Origin: an uncultured Lachnospiraceae bacterium
Lineage (GTDB): Bacteria; Bacillota; Clostridia; Lachnospirales; Lachnospiraceae
Length of the DNA stretch: 61,739 nt
Direction of reading: 5' to 3'
NCBI GenBank assembly: GCA_910578825.1
Contig: CAJTSB010000010.1
Coordinates: forward strand, 1 to 61,739
This document shows positions 44,033-53,444 of the stretch, one piece after another. Position 1 is the first letter of the stretch. Each line of letters starts with the position of its first letter. The position numbers were made by a program, and so were the translations under genes. The notes under the pieces are model-generated. The model saw only the letters and a list, made by a program, of their open reading frames with translations. It did no database searches and had not been told where the DNA came from.

Positions 44033-45616
44033 TTACTCCAGCACTTCCATCCGGTTAAATGAGACCGAGGCAATCACTGCGCCGACAAAGGTCAGAACGC
44101 TCATCACAAGAATCATGATGAAAAAGCCTGTCTCCTCTCCCAGGAACAAACCGCCAAGCACTGCCGCAACGATGGCAAATCCAATGGCCATCCCCTGCAA
44201 CAACATTTTTACCAGAGAACGCCCCATATTTCCAAACAGGTTCCCAATCAGGGCGTCTGCAAGCATATTATAATAGAGGCGATTGGCATTGAGACAGATA
44301 TACAAAAGCACGGTCAGGATTATCATCACCGGACTTATACCGAGAAATAAGGCTCCCGGAAGTGTGATAAAAATCCCATCGACAATTGCGCGGACATGCT
44401 CTATCTTCGTAGCATACCACAATTTCCGCAGGGGGCTGTCCGGAATCAGGTAAGTATAAGGGTTTTCCAGCTCCTTAGACCACTTGGTCGCATAACCGCT
44501 GAAAACGAACATGATATAACTCACGACTGCCGGAATGATAAATATTTTCGCAGCGCCAAATTCCTCTATAAAATCATTGAAATAAGCAACCACAGCAATT
44601 ACAACGCCGATTCCCAGACAAAGCAACGTATTCCAGCCAAAAATAAACGTGCGATTCTTCTTATATTCCAATATCTGTCGGAAATAGATTGCCTTTGCAT
44701 AAACTCCCTTATATTCCACGGACGCCTCGCGCAGCGTGCTTTTTTTCTTCCACGGAATATTGGCAACTCCTTTTTTCTGATTCTCCCGCAACTTCTGATA
44801 ATCGTCCGCAAACTTCATGGCGTCTTCGTAATACTCTCCGGTACACTTCATTTTCCATGCAAAGGCAAACATACCGATGACAGAAACGAGGTACAGCACC
44901 GTACCAATGAGGTTAATCGTATCAGGACCCAGGAAGATGAGCCTGGTTACAGCAACATTCCACCCCACAATGGGCACAAGCTGTATCACCGGCATGGCAA
45001 AATAATCGCTGATCAATGCAAAAGAAGGCTCTCCGTTTATCAGCTTATACAAGGCAGTCCCCGCGATTACTGCCATAAAAAGATACATGACAACAGGCAG
45101 GCGCTTGAAGAATTTCTCTCCAAAATATTCGTTTCCAAAACAGAAAATAATGATGGAAGCCTCTAAAATACTTTCAAAAACTACAAAAAACAAAAAATAC
45201 AATAACAATTTACTGATTGCAATATGAAACCACAGCCCGCCGCATACGACAACGAGAATTCCAATCACAATATTTCCAAAAAAGGACTTCACACCCTCGA
45301 ACATTAACACCATCTTGGGATTTACCGGGGCTGAAAAGACGAAATGCACTTCACTCGGTCGGAACAAAAGTCCTTTTCTTCTGGAATAGCTGATGGTATT
45401 TCCGGGAATCATGGCAAAAATTATAATAGAGAGGATTGTCACAATATTTTCCGGCGTGCCGAAACTCGCCTCCTTTATCATCGTAGAAAATCCAAACACC
45501 ATCATTCCCAGGTAAAATACGGCAAATGCCAGCCAGATATATGTAACGGGGCGTTTCAGGGCACATTTGATGCTGTTGATGATTGTCCGCCTGTAAAGAT
45601 AGATCAGACCTTTCAT
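44033..45616 (-). CDS. ABC exporter permease subunit
   Basis: A 527-residue membrane protein with about ten to twelve hydrophobic segments in two halves and a central cytoplasmic stretch (EYYEDAMKFADDYQKLRENQ, KKGVANIPWKKKSTLREASV). The N-terminal YRRTIINSIKCALKRPVTYI and the PSEVHFVFSAPVNPKMVLMF segment match the putative ABC exporter (PF16962-like) family of Firmicutes. It overlaps the ATPase gene by four bases, so the two form one transporter. The substrate is unknown; relatives may move peptides, lipids or drugs. Confidence 0.85.
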   Translation of the reverse strand: MKGLIYLYRRTIINSIKCALKRPVTYIWLAFAVFYLGMMVFGFSTMIKEASFGTPENIVTILSIIIFAMIPGNTISYSRRKGLLFRPSEVHFVFSAPVNPKMVLMFEGVKSFFGNIVIGILVVVCGGLWFHIAISKLLLYFLFFVVFESILEASIIIFCFGNEYFGEKFFKRLPVVMYLFMAVIAGTALYKLINGEPSFALISDYFAMPVIQLVPIVGWNVAVTRLIFLGPDTINLIGTVLYLVSVIGMFAFAWKMKCTGEYYEDAMKFADDYQKLRENQKKGVANIPWKKKSTLREASVEYKGVYAKAIYFRQILEYKKNRTFIFGWNTLLCLGIGVVIAVVAYFNDFIEEFGAAKIFIIPAVVSYIMFVFSGYATKWSKELENPYTYLIPDSPLRKLWYATKIEHVRAIVDGIFITLPGALFLGISPVMIILTVLLYICLNANRLYYNMLADALIGNLFGNMGRSLVKMLLQGMAIGFAIVAAVLGGLFLGEETGFFIMILVMSVLTFVGAVIASVSFNRMEVLE

Positions 45617-46314
45617 TCAGACTCACCGCCTTCCGTAATCTGGAAAAACAGCTTTTCAATGTCCGCGTCTTTCTCCTGCTCTCTGTTGAACGTACCTACA
45701 ATCTCACCTTTCTGCATGATGAATACCAGATCCCAGAGATCCTTTACCATTTCCAGCATATGTGTGCTGATAAGCACGGTCGTCCCCTGCGCTTTCAGTT
45801 CCAGCACCACCTCTTTCAACTCCTTAATTGCAGCCGGGTCCAGTCCAACCATAGGCTCGTCTAAAAGAATAACTTTCGGCTTGATGGCAAGCGCGCAGCA
45901 GATACTGACCTTCTGCATCATTCCTTTGGATAACTCACGACCCAGCTTTTTCTGCTTGTCATTCAGTTCAAAACGTTCCAAAAGCTGCTCAATTTCTTCT
46001 TCCGTGATATTGGAATCATACGCTCGCTTTATATATTCTATGTGCTCGCGAACGGTTAATGCATCAAACATAGCCGGAACCTCCGGGACATAGGCAAATA
46101 CCCTCTTCGCCTCCAGCGTTCTTGCAGGCATACGCTCAATGCCAACACCGCCCTGATAGCGCAAAAGTCCTGCAATGCTCTTGATTATTGTAGATTTGCC
46201 GGCCCCGTTAGGTCCCAATAATATGCCTACCTGTCCGGCAGGCACCGTAAAGCTTACATGATTTACCGCAATATTTTTTCCATATTTCTTTGTTAAGTCC
46301 TGAATTTCCAGCAT
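45613..46314 (-). CDS. ABC exporter ATP-binding subunit
   Basis: The start at 46314 (MLEIQDLTKKYGKNIAVNHV) has AAAGGAG seven bases upstream. The 233-residue ATPase has Walker A GPNGAGKST near 37, the Q-loop in YVPEVPAMFDAL, a signature LSKGMMQKVSICCAL, Walker B KVILLDEPMVGLDP and the H-loop STHMLE. This is the DrrA/CcmA-like export class. The signature reads LSKGM rather than LSGGQ, a common variant in this class. Overlaps the permease start. Confidence 0.93.
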   Translation of the reverse strand: MLEIQDLTKKYGKNIAVNHVSFTVPAGQVGILLGPNGAGKSTIIKSIAGLLRYQGGVGIERMPARTLEAKRVFAYVPEVPAMFDALTVREHIEYIKRAYDSNITEEEIEQLLERFELNDKQKKLGRELSKGMMQKVSICCALAIKPKVILLDEPMVGLDPAAIKELKEVVLELKAQGTTVLISTHMLEMVKDLWDLVFIMQKGEIVGTFNREQEKDADIEKLFFQITEGGESE

Positions 46315-46413
46315 AACTCTTTCTCCTTTATCTGTTGTTTCCGTTTCTCTTGTACCATCCACTTAATACAATAATACATATAAGCCCATTTGTCAATCTG
46401 TATCATTGATCCA

Positions 46414-47079
46414 TTACTCTTTGGTAACAATCTCATTTCTATTCTTATAAATGGAATTCGCCGGAACCACGCCCCGTACCATGGACACCGGATAGATATT
46501 ACTGTGGTTTCCAATTACGCTTCCAGGATTCAGCACGCTGTTACAGCCGACTTCCACTTCATCCCCGAGCATAGCCCCGAATTTCTTCAAGCCGGTAGCA
46601 ATCTCTTCTTTGCCATCCTTTACAACCACCAAAGTCTTATCTGACTTCACATTAGAAGTAATGGAACCTGCACCCATATGCGCCTTGTAGCCTAAAATGG
46701 AATCTCCCACATAATTGTAATGCGGTACCTGTACTTTATTGAACAATACTACATTCTTAAGTTCGGTAGAATTGCCAACTACCGCTCCTTTTCCTACAAT
46801 GGCATTTCCACGGATAAACGCACAGTGGCGGATTTCCGCCTCTTCGTCAATGATGACAGGTCCATTGATGTTAGCCGTTGGTGCAACTTTGGCGTTTTTG
46901 GCTATCCAGACATTTTCTGCCCTCTGCTCATACTTCTGTGGATCCAGCGTTTTTCCAAGCTCGCAGATAAATGCACTTATCTTCGGAAGCGCCTCCCACG
47001 GATAGGTCAATCCTGCAAACAGGTCTGCTGCGATTGTCTCTGACAGGGTATAAAGGTTATTGATTTTACATGATTCCAT
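46414..47079 (-). CDS. Left-handed beta-helix protein, UDP-GlcNAc pyrophosphorylase/acetyltransferase-like
   Basis: A 221-residue protein with a short alpha-helical start and hexapeptide repeats from about 65 onward (VAPTANINGPVIIDEEAEIR, AIVGKGAVVGNSTELKNVVL, MLGDEVEVGCNSVLNPGSVI). These form a left-handed beta helix like the C-terminal half of GlmU. There is no nucleotidyltransferase domain. It may be an N- or O-acetyltransferase or a sugar-nucleotide partner; relatives are often annotated as UDP-N-acetylglucosamine pyrophosphorylase. It starts four bases after the topB stop, so is translated together with it. Confidence 0.82.
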   Translation of the reverse strand: MESCKINNLYTLSETIAADLFAGLTYPWEALPKISAFICELGKTLDPQKYEQRAENVWIAKNAKVAPTANINGPVIIDEEAEIRHCAFIRGNAIVGKGAVVGNSTELKNVVLFNKVQVPHYNYVGDSILGYKAHMGAGSITSNVKSDKTLVVVKDGKEEIATGLKKFGAMLGDEVEVGCNSVLNPGSVIGNHSNIYPVSMVRGVVPANSIYKNRNEIVTKE

Positions 47080-47083
47080 TGTT

Positions 47084-49147
47084 TTATTTTCCTTTCTTCT
47101 CTTTATTAGATTTCGGTTTTTTATAAAAAGCTGCGGATTGTTGGAATAAACCGCGCAGCATATACTGATTGTTCAATCCCAACACGCCGCTGGTGCGGCT
47201 GCGGATAAAATGTTCCAGTTTCACCATATATTCCTCAGGCGTGATGCTGCCCTCTGCCACATAGGTAAGGCCTTTTTCCCAACTCGCTGTTAATTCGGGA
47301 TTTAATAAGGAGCGGATGGAAGCAAACACCACGTCATATATCATCTCTCCCAGCAACGTCGGAGTGATAATCTGCGTCTTTTTATTCAGTGCAAGATACT
47401 TGTTGTTCATCAGTTTCTTTAAGATTTCTGCGCGGGTGGCGCTGGTTCCGATTCCGCTGCCCTTTATCTGGGCGCGCAGGTCTTCATCTTCGATCAGCTG
47501 CCCCGCATTTTCCATTGCAAGTATCATCGAGCCTGAGTTGTAACGTTTGGGTGGAGAAGTCTCTCCCTCTTTGATCGTCAACGACGTCACCGGCAGTTCC
47601 ATACCTTTTTTCAGTTTCGACAGCTGATCCATAAAGTCTGCATCACAGCTCTGAGCATTGTCTTTATCCCGGACAGCGTCTGCATCTGCTGCTTTTTTCT
47701 TCTGGAAGGAATATTCCATTACCTTGAGATAACCCGGCTCTACAAGTATCTTAAAGGAGGCAAAAAACTTCTCCCTCCCATCCTGCGGCAGTTCCATCCC
47801 AGTAATCAGGCTGATTTTCTGATATACGGCCGGGGGACAGAAAATACTCAGGAACCTCCGCACAATTGCCTCATACACATGCAGCGCAGTCTGATTCAAT
47901 CCCTTGATCGCGGAAAATCCCTGCCCGGTAGGAATAATTGCATAATGGTCTGTAATCTGCTTGTCATTGACATAACGTGTCTTCGCGATATTCTTATAAC
48001 TGCCCTTCTCGAGAATTGCTTCTGCAAAAACCCGGACGGATGGAATGTTCTTCAATCCGCCGATATTCCTATGTATCTCCTTCGCCACTGCCGACGAAAG
48101 GACGCGGGCGTCTGTTCTGGGATAAGTCACGAGTTTTTTCTCGTACAATTCCTGCACAATTTGCAGCGTCTGATCGGGACTGATTTTAAACAGGCGGGAG
48201 CAATCGTTTTGCAGCTCTGCCAGATTATAGAGCAGCGGTGGATTCTTTGTCTCTTTGCGTTTCTCTATCTTCTCAACGACAGCCCTGCATTCCTCTATCT
48301 CTCTCCCATTCATTAAATCCAAAACTAATTTTTCCGCATCCTCCCTGGCTTTGAATCCATTCTCCTTGTAGAGTTTGGGAGACTGAAAATAGCGGGAATT
48401 TTCCATGGCACGCCATTCTCCTTCCACGGAATTCCCCTCAATGTCAAGGGTATTCAGGACACGGTAAAATGGTGTTTTAACAAACTCTCGAATTTCCCGT
48501 TCTCTGCGCACCACCATCCCCAGAACGCAGGTCATGACACGCCCCACGCTAACGACGGTGTATCTTGTTCCCATAAAATTGGAAATGGCGTTTCCATACT
48601 TGAGGGTCAACAACCTGGAAAAGTTAATCCCCATTAAATAGTCCTCTTTTGCCCGTAAATACGCAGATTCACAGAGGTTATCATATTCTGATAAATTTTT
48701 TGCCTCATGAATTCCCCGCAGGATTTCCTCCTCTGTCTGTGAATCAATCCACACCCTGCGACGCTCTTTTCCTTTCACCTGTGCCTGACGCTCTACCAGG
48801 CGATAAATGTACTCCCCTTCTCGCCCGGAGTCGGTACAGACATAAATAATATCCACATCTTTACGGTTCAAAAGCCCGGCTACAATCTGAAACTGTTTCT
48901 TTACACCCGGAATCACCTCATATCTGAAATTCTCCGGGATAAATGGGAGCGTTGCCAGACTCCATTTTTTATATTTTTCATCGTAAACCTCGGGATAACT
49001 CATTGTCACCAGATGTCCCACACACCAGGTTACAATCCCTTCCAGGGATTCCATATATCCGTCATGATTTTTAAAATCTTCTTTTAATGCCTTTGCAAAT
49101 TCCCGCGCCACGCTTGGTTTCTCTGCTATATACAAAGATTTTGCCAT
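47084..49147 (-). CDS. topB: DNA topoisomerase III
   Basis: A type IA topoisomerase that relaxes and decatenates DNA by single-strand passage. The 687-residue protein has the Toprim domain (AEKPSVAREFA near 8 and CTDSGREGEY near 107, the TD-x-GREGE variant usual in Firmicute TopB), then the active-site Tyr in KKLVTYPRTDARVLS near 325, and later IKGSGIGTSATRAEIL. There is no C-terminal zinc-finger region, so it is at the short end of the family. It lies between an AAA-like gene and a beta-helix gene, all minus strand with tiny gaps. Confidence 0.93.
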   Translation of the reverse strand: MAKSLYIAEKPSVAREFAKALKEDFKNHDGYMESLEGIVTWCVGHLVTMSYPEVYDEKYKKWSLATLPFIPENFRYEVIPGVKKQFQIVAGLLNRKDVDIIYVCTDSGREGEYIYRLVERQAQVKGKERRRVWIDSQTEEEILRGIHEAKNLSEYDNLCESAYLRAKEDYLMGINFSRLLTLKYGNAISNFMGTRYTVVSVGRVMTCVLGMVVRREREIREFVKTPFYRVLNTLDIEGNSVEGEWRAMENSRYFQSPKLYKENGFKAREDAEKLVLDLMNGREIEECRAVVEKIEKRKETKNPPLLYNLAELQNDCSRLFKISPDQTLQIVQELYEKKLVTYPRTDARVLSSAVAKEIHRNIGGLKNIPSVRVFAEAILEKGSYKNIAKTRYVNDKQITDHYAIIPTGQGFSAIKGLNQTALHVYEAIVRRFLSIFCPPAVYQKISLITGMELPQDGREKFFASFKILVEPGYLKVMEYSFQKKKAADADAVRDKDNAQSCDADFMDQLSKLKKGMELPVTSLTIKEGETSPPKRYNSGSMILAMENAGQLIEDEDLRAQIKGSGIGTSATRAEILKKLMNNKYLALNKKTQIITPTLLGEMIYDVVFASIRSLLNPELTASWEKGLTYVAEGSITPEEYMVKLEHFIRSRTSGVLGLNNQYMLRGLFQQSAAFYKKPKSNKEKKGK

Positions 49148-49163
49148 ACCTTTCCTGCTTTCT

Positions 49164-50528
49164 CTAAATGATTTTATTCATATCCACCAAAACAATACGC
49201 GAGTCCTTCGACACCATCCGAACCAGCTTTTCATCAAAAGCCCTGGCTGTAAAAAGATAATAAAAATTTGCCGTAACTTTCGCCTGATCCATACTGGCAA
49301 AAAGTTCCTGACACATTTCAAATGTCATCTTTGGTTCTTTCCAGTTACAGAGGCAAATCAGATTTTCACGCACGCTGTTCTGAGCAATAATGTCGATATT
49401 GCCCCGCTTTCCGATCCATGTCCCCATCTTATGAATTTCCAGCGGTAGCTTATGCACATGATTCATAAGCTGTAAATATTCCATGCAGACTTTGACAAAA
49501 TATGGCGCAAGATATTCTTCCAGTTCGTTTACAATATAACTGTCATAAAATTCTTCCGGTTCCATACGATACAAGTCAGACAGATGCGGATAAACAAATT
49601 TAAACCAGAAGTTAATATAGGTATCTTTGATTCGATACAAACCTTTCTGGGCATTTTCCCATCCTCCGGTCTCAAAGGAGGATACTTTCTCCACCACGTC
49701 AAATTCCATAAGGTTCTTGAGATAGACGCTGATTTTCGCTCTGGAAAATCCTGTCTCCTGAAATAATTCATTCAATTTGCGTTTCCCGCCTGCCAGAGAT
49801 TCCAGAATCGTATGATACACAGAAAGTTCTCTCAAATGCCTGCGAATGAATGTCCAGACACTGTCGTGCAGACAGCCGTCTTTGGACAGAATATGGGTAC
49901 AGACATTGTATCTGACGTCCTTTTGCGCGTCCCATTTTGAAAGATATTCCGGCTTTCCGCCCAGGATTCCATATACCTCCACATCCTGCCGCAGATTATA
50001 CGCGGGAAATGACTGTGCAACATCCACAAATTCCAGATCATGAAGTTTCAATACTCCGGAAAATTTCTTTCTCGAAGTGCCGAAGACTTTGGGCATTTCC
50101 TGCTCCACCCACGGGATATCTGTACTGCACAAAAGAATCAGCACCGGTCCCGGATAAAGTTTCTTGTCGTGTAAATGAATCACACTCTCCAAAAACTGCG
50201 CATCTTTCTTCATAATATGCTGAAATTCTTCTATCACAAGAATTAGTTTGCTGGAATCACCGCTTTTTATCCGTTTAAAATAATTCTCATAGCTTTCTTC
50301 CTGCATGTTTATCCGATAATATTTCTCAATTTCCCGCCCCATCCTGCTTTTCTGAGCTTTGGCTGAAATTTCCGGCGCATGATAATAAAACAATTTCTTC
50401 CCCCGGCAAAATTCCCACACCAATTCCCTGCCCTGATTTTCCTTATGTCCATATACAACAAGAATCTGGTTGCCACTCTCGTGATATAACTGCTCTAATT
50501 CCTGTAATTCTGCTTTTCTTCCTATCAT
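49164..50528 (-). CDS. AAA ATPase/DUF234-type protein with a degenerate P-loop
   Basis: The start at 50528 (MIGRKAELQELEQLYHESGN) has GGGAGGG at eight bases; longer frames run into a repeat element. The 454-residue protein matches the archaeal-type ATPase with C-terminal DUF234 (FRREL-like linker, winged-helix ETGFSRAKISVYLKNLMEFD, YPHLSDLYRMEPEEFYD, CMEYLQLMNHVHKLPLEI, RGNIDIIAQN with nuclease-like Asp). The usual Walker A (GRRRxGKT) is GHKENQGREL here, without the Lys-Ser/Thr pair. Walker B is LILVIEEFQHI. ATP binding is doubtful. It is 16 bases upstream of topB. Confidence 0.82.
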   Translation of the reverse strand: MIGRKAELQELEQLYHESGNQILVVYGHKENQGRELVWEFCRGKKLFYYHAPEISAKAQKSRMGREIEKYYRINMQEESYENYFKRIKSGDSSKLILVIEEFQHIMKKDAQFLESVIHLHDKKLYPGPVLILLCSTDIPWVEQEMPKVFGTSRKKFSGVLKLHDLEFVDVAQSFPAYNLRQDVEVYGILGGKPEYLSKWDAQKDVRYNVCTHILSKDGCLHDSVWTFIRRHLRELSVYHTILESLAGGKRKLNELFQETGFSRAKISVYLKNLMEFDVVEKVSSFETGGWENAQKGLYRIKDTYINFWFKFVYPHLSDLYRMEPEEFYDSYIVNELEEYLAPYFVKVCMEYLQLMNHVHKLPLEIHKMGTWIGKRGNIDIIAQNSVRENLICLCNWKEPKMTFEMCQELFASMDQAKVTANFYYLFTARAFDEKLVRMVSKDSRIVLVDMNKII

Positions 50529-50573
50529 AGCACGAACCCTCCCTCTTCCCTTTACTTTTCTGGTAACGATGGG

Positions 50574-50619
50574 TGACCTCAGGACTCTCCCCAACTTCGT
50601 TGGGTCCCCCCTCAGGTCA
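50574..50619 (-). repeat. Structured palindromic repeat, second locus
   Basis: The minus strand folds as TGACCT, G, AGG, purine loop, CCCAAC, GAA, GTTGGG, purine loop, CCT, G, AGGTCA. The layout is the same as the copy at 480-521, but both stems have different, still complementary bases. It lies between asd and the DUF234-type gene, 46 bases before the latter's start codon. Confidence 0.7.
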
Positions 50620-50704
50620 TATCATATCACGATTTAACTTTCTTCGCAATAAAGGAAATCAAATAGCAATTTATGATTCTCCACTTTCTATGTGAATGCA
50701 GATA

Positions 50705-50728
50705 AGACTGCCTCCAAAGAAGCAGTCT
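50705..50728 (-). terminator. Stem-loop after asd
   Basis: Minus-strand AGACTGCTTC and GAGGCAGTCT pair around TTTG, 16 bases after the asd stop codon. The U-tract is weak (TTATCT), so termination is likely but may be partial. Confidence 0.5.
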
Positions 50729-50743
50729 CATTGTGTTATTATC

Positions 50744-51829
50744 TTATTTTGCAGTAATATATCCCTGCGCTTTCAAAAGCTCCGCACAAAGAATCGCTCC
50801 GCCTGCCGCGCCGCGCACAGTATTATGGGAAAGACCGATAAATTTCCAGTCATACACGGTATCTTCCCGCAGACGTCCAACGCTGACGCCCATGCCATGT
50901 TCGTAATCCACATCCTCCGTTACCTGCGGACGGTTATCCTCCTCCAGATATTGGATGAAATGTTTTGGTGCGCTGGGAAGTCCCAACTCCTGCGGCAAGC
51001 CGCTGAATGATTTTAATTTCTCAATCAACTGCTCTTTGGTCGGTTTTTTCCTGAATTTCACAAACACTGCCGCCGTATGTCCATTCAACACTGGAACACG
51101 GATGCATTGGCAGGTAATCACCGGGGAAGTTGCAGGAACAATCACGCCATCCTTAATCTCGCCCCAGATACGCAGAGGCTCTTTCTCGGATTTCTCTTCT
51201 TCGCCGCCAATGTAAGGGATAACATTTCCAACCATTTCCGGCCAGTCCTTAAAAGTCTTGCCCGCACCGGAGATTGCCTGATAAGTGGTTGCCACTACTT
51301 CATAGGGTTCAAATTCCATCCACGCGGTCAACACCGGCGCATAAGACTGAATCGAGCAGTTCGGTTTCACCGCTACAAATCCCCGCTCCGTTCCCAGGCG
51401 TTTCTTCTGGAACTCGATCACCTTCATATGCTCCGCATTGATTTCCGGCACTACCATCGGCACATCTTCCGTCCAGCGATGCGCGCTGTTATTGGAGACG
51501 ACCGGCGTCTCCGTCTTGGCATATGCTTCCTCGATTGCCTTAATCTCCTCTTTGGACATATCGACGGCGCTGAATACAAAATCAACTTTGGACGCCACCG
51601 CCTCCACCTCGTTTACATTCATGACAACAAGGTCTTTCACGGCATCCGGCATGGGAGTGTCCATCTTCCAACGATCTCCCACGGCATCTTCATATCGTTT
51701 ACCGGCAGAACGCGGACTTGCTGCAATTGTCGTAACCTCAAACCATGGATGATTCTCCAAAAGAGAGATAAAACGCTGTCCTACCATACCCGTTCCACCA
51801 AGAATTCCTGCTTTCAATTTCTGACTCAT
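50744..51829 (-). CDS. asd: Aspartate-semialdehyde dehydrogenase
   Basis: This enzyme makes aspartate semialdehyde from aspartyl phosphate, a branch point to lysine, diaminopimelate, threonine and methionine. The start at 51829 (MSQKLKAGILGGTGMVGQRF) has GAGGAG eight bases before it. The 361-residue protein has the NADP loop GILGGTGMVGQR, the catalytic Cys in VKPNCSIQ near 155, and the active His in VPVLNGHTAAV. Its length and GERFK-less pattern fit the archaeal/fungal-like type found in many clostridia rather than the E. coli type. It has its own promoter at 51913-51941. Confidence 0.94.
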   Translation of the reverse strand: MSQKLKAGILGGTGMVGQRFISLLENHPWFEVTTIAASPRSAGKRYEDAVGDRWKMDTPMPDAVKDLVVMNVNEVEAVASKVDFVFSAVDMSKEEIKAIEEAYAKTETPVVSNNSAHRWTEDVPMVVPEINAEHMKVIEFQKKRLGTERGFVAVKPNCSIQSYAPVLTAWMEFEPYEVVATTYQAISGAGKTFKDWPEMVGNVIPYIGGEEEKSEKEPLRIWGEIKDGVIVPATSPVITCQCIRVPVLNGHTAAVFVKFRKKPTKEQLIEKLKSFSGLPQELGLPSAPKHFIQYLEEDNRPQVTEDVDYEHGMGVSVGRLREDTVYDWKFIGLSHNTVRGAAGGAILCAELLKAQGYITAK

Positions 51830-51845
51830 TTCTAATCTCCTCACC

Positions 51846-51865
51846 CTCCCCCAAAATATGGGGAG
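51846..51865 (-). promoter_or_regulatory. Hairpin in the asd leader
   Basis: Minus strand CTCCCC-ATATTTT-GGGGGAG forms a stable hairpin 16 bases before the asd ATG, next to its GAGGAG site. A second weaker hairpin (GTCCG/CGGAC) lies about 20 bases further upstream. It could affect ribosome access. It does not resemble a lysine riboswitch or a T-box. Confidence 0.5.
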
Positions 51866-51912
51866 CTATCTTTCTCTTGTCCGTTATACGCGGACGATTG
51901 TCTTTCTGATAT

Positions 51913-51941
51913 ATACTAGCGTATTTCGAGCAAAAAAGCAA
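51913..51941 (-). promoter_or_regulatory. Promoter of asd
   Basis: On the minus strand, TTGCTT (complement of 51936-51941), a 17-base spacer and TAGTAT (complement of 51913-51918). Transcription would begin near 51906, giving a leader of about 77 bases with two hairpins. Confidence 0.55.
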
Positions 51942-52008
51942 TCCCGAATATTATACAAATCTCACAGAACATGAGCCTTAATTCTGTAAATAATGTATAG
52001 AATATACG

Positions 52009-53430
52009 CTATTTAAGCAAACCTTCTTCCCAGTCTGGAATTTCTTTCTTCCAATCTTCGGCCAGGTACTCCTTCTCCAGCGCTATCACTTTTCGCATTG
52101 CCTGCTGTCCCGGAGCTCCAATGGTCAAACGTTTCTCCACGCAGGTTTCCATGGACACCGCCTCAAAAATATCTTCCTCAAATACCGGACTGATGGCTTT
52201 TAACTCTTCCAGGCTCATATCGTCAATCGCTATATTTTTATCAATGCAGTATAATACAATCTGCCCTACAATCCCATGCGCATCCCGGAAAGGCACGCCA
52301 TGATTTACCAGATAGTCCGCGGCGTCCGTAGCATTGGTAAATCCATTTTTCGCGCTCAATTCCATCTGTTCTTTATTAAATTTCATCGTTGACAACATGC
52401 CCGTAAACAGGGCAATACATCCCTTTACCGTATCCATGGCGTCAAACACCAGCTCTTTGTCTTCCTGCATATCTTTATTATAGGCAAGGGGAATACCTTT
52501 CATTGTGGTGAGCAAAGAAATCAGCGCGCCATAGACACGCCCTGTCTTCCCTCTCACAAGTTCCGCAATATCCGGATTCTTCTTCTGGGGCATGATACTA
52601 CTCCCCGTACTGTAGGCATCATCAATCTCCACAAACTGATACTCATTGCTGTTCCAGATAATGACTTCCTCCGAAAAACGGCTGAGATGCATCATCACCG
52701 TGGAAATTGCCGAGAGAAATTCAATCAGGTAATCCCGGTCTGACACGCCATCCATGCTGTTCAAGGTCGGTCCTGCAAATCCCAACAGACTGGCCGTATA
52801 ATAGCGATCCAAATCATAAGTCGTGCCCGCCAGCGCACCAGAACCCAGCGGACAATAATTCATCCTCCGGTAAATATCCTGCATCCGCAGGCGGTCGCGC
52901 TTAAACATTTCAAAATATGCGCCCAGGTGATGCGCCAATGTGACGGGCTGTGCTTTCTGCAAATGTGTAAATCCAGGCATATAAGTATCCACGTTGTTTT
53001 CCATAATTGTCAAAATTGCATTTAACATCTCATTCAACAATTCATCCGTTGCAAGAACTTCCTGTCTCGTATAGAGACGCATGTCCAAAGCTACCTGATC
53101 GTTACGGCTCCTCCCGGTATGTAGTTTCTTGCCCGTATCCCCAAGGCGATCGATCAATGTCGCCTCGACAAAACTGTGAATATCCTCATACTCATGGGAA
53201 ATCTCAAGCTTGCCATCCTCCACTTCCTGCAGAATCTGCTTTACCGCTTTTACAAGCTCCTCTGTCTCCTGATCTGTCAAAATTCCCTGTTTCCCAAGCA
53301 TTTTTACATGGGCAATGCTGCCCTCCATGTCCTGCCTGTAAAATTTTTTGTCAAATGATATGGACGCGTTGAAATTATAGACGAGCTGATCTGTCTCTTT
53401 CGTAAAGCGTCCTCCCCATAACTGTGCCAT
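52009..53430 (-). CDS. argH: Argininosuccinate lyase
   Basis: This is the last step of arginine synthesis, cleaving argininosuccinate to arginine and fumarate. The start at 53430 (MAQLWGGRFTKETDQLVYNF) has AAGGAGG six bases upstream. The 473-residue protein has KLHTGRSRNDQVALDMRLYT near 108 and the fumarase-superfamily signature GSSIMPQKKNPD near 278 with the catalytic Ser. It lies 14 bases after queH; no other arg genes are here. Confidence 0.96.
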   Translation of the reverse strand: MAQLWGGRFTKETDQLVYNFNASISFDKKFYRQDMEGSIAHVKMLGKQGILTDQETEELVKAVKQILQEVEDGKLEISHEYEDIHSFVEATLIDRLGDTGKKLHTGRSRNDQVALDMRLYTRQEVLATDELLNEMLNAILTIMENNVDTYMPGFTHLQKAQPVTLAHHLGAYFEMFKRDRLRMQDIYRRMNYCPLGSGALAGTTYDLDRYYTASLLGFAGPTLNSMDGVSDRDYLIEFLSAISTVMMHLSRFSEEVIIWNSNEYQFVEIDDAYSTGSSIMPQKKNPDIAELVRGKTGRVYGALISLLTTMKGIPLAYNKDMQEDKELVFDAMDTVKGCIALFTGMLSTMKFNKEQMELSAKNGFTNATDAADYLVNHGVPFRDAHGIVGQIVLYCIDKNIAIDDMSLEELKAISPVFEEDIFEAVSMETCVEKRLTIGAPGQQAMRKVIALEKEYLAEDWKKEIPDWEEGLLK

Positions 53431-53444
53431 ATCTTTCCTCCTTT

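Noticed and set aside
47084..49147. Apparent loss of a Toprim Asp in TopB (TDSGREGE instead of TDCDREGE)
   Set aside because: The TD-x-GREGE form is common in Firmicute and plasmid TopB and is not evidence of inactivity.
51077..51835. 252-codon plus-strand frame over asd
   Set aside because: Antisense shadow of a strongly supported enzyme gene; no start signal.
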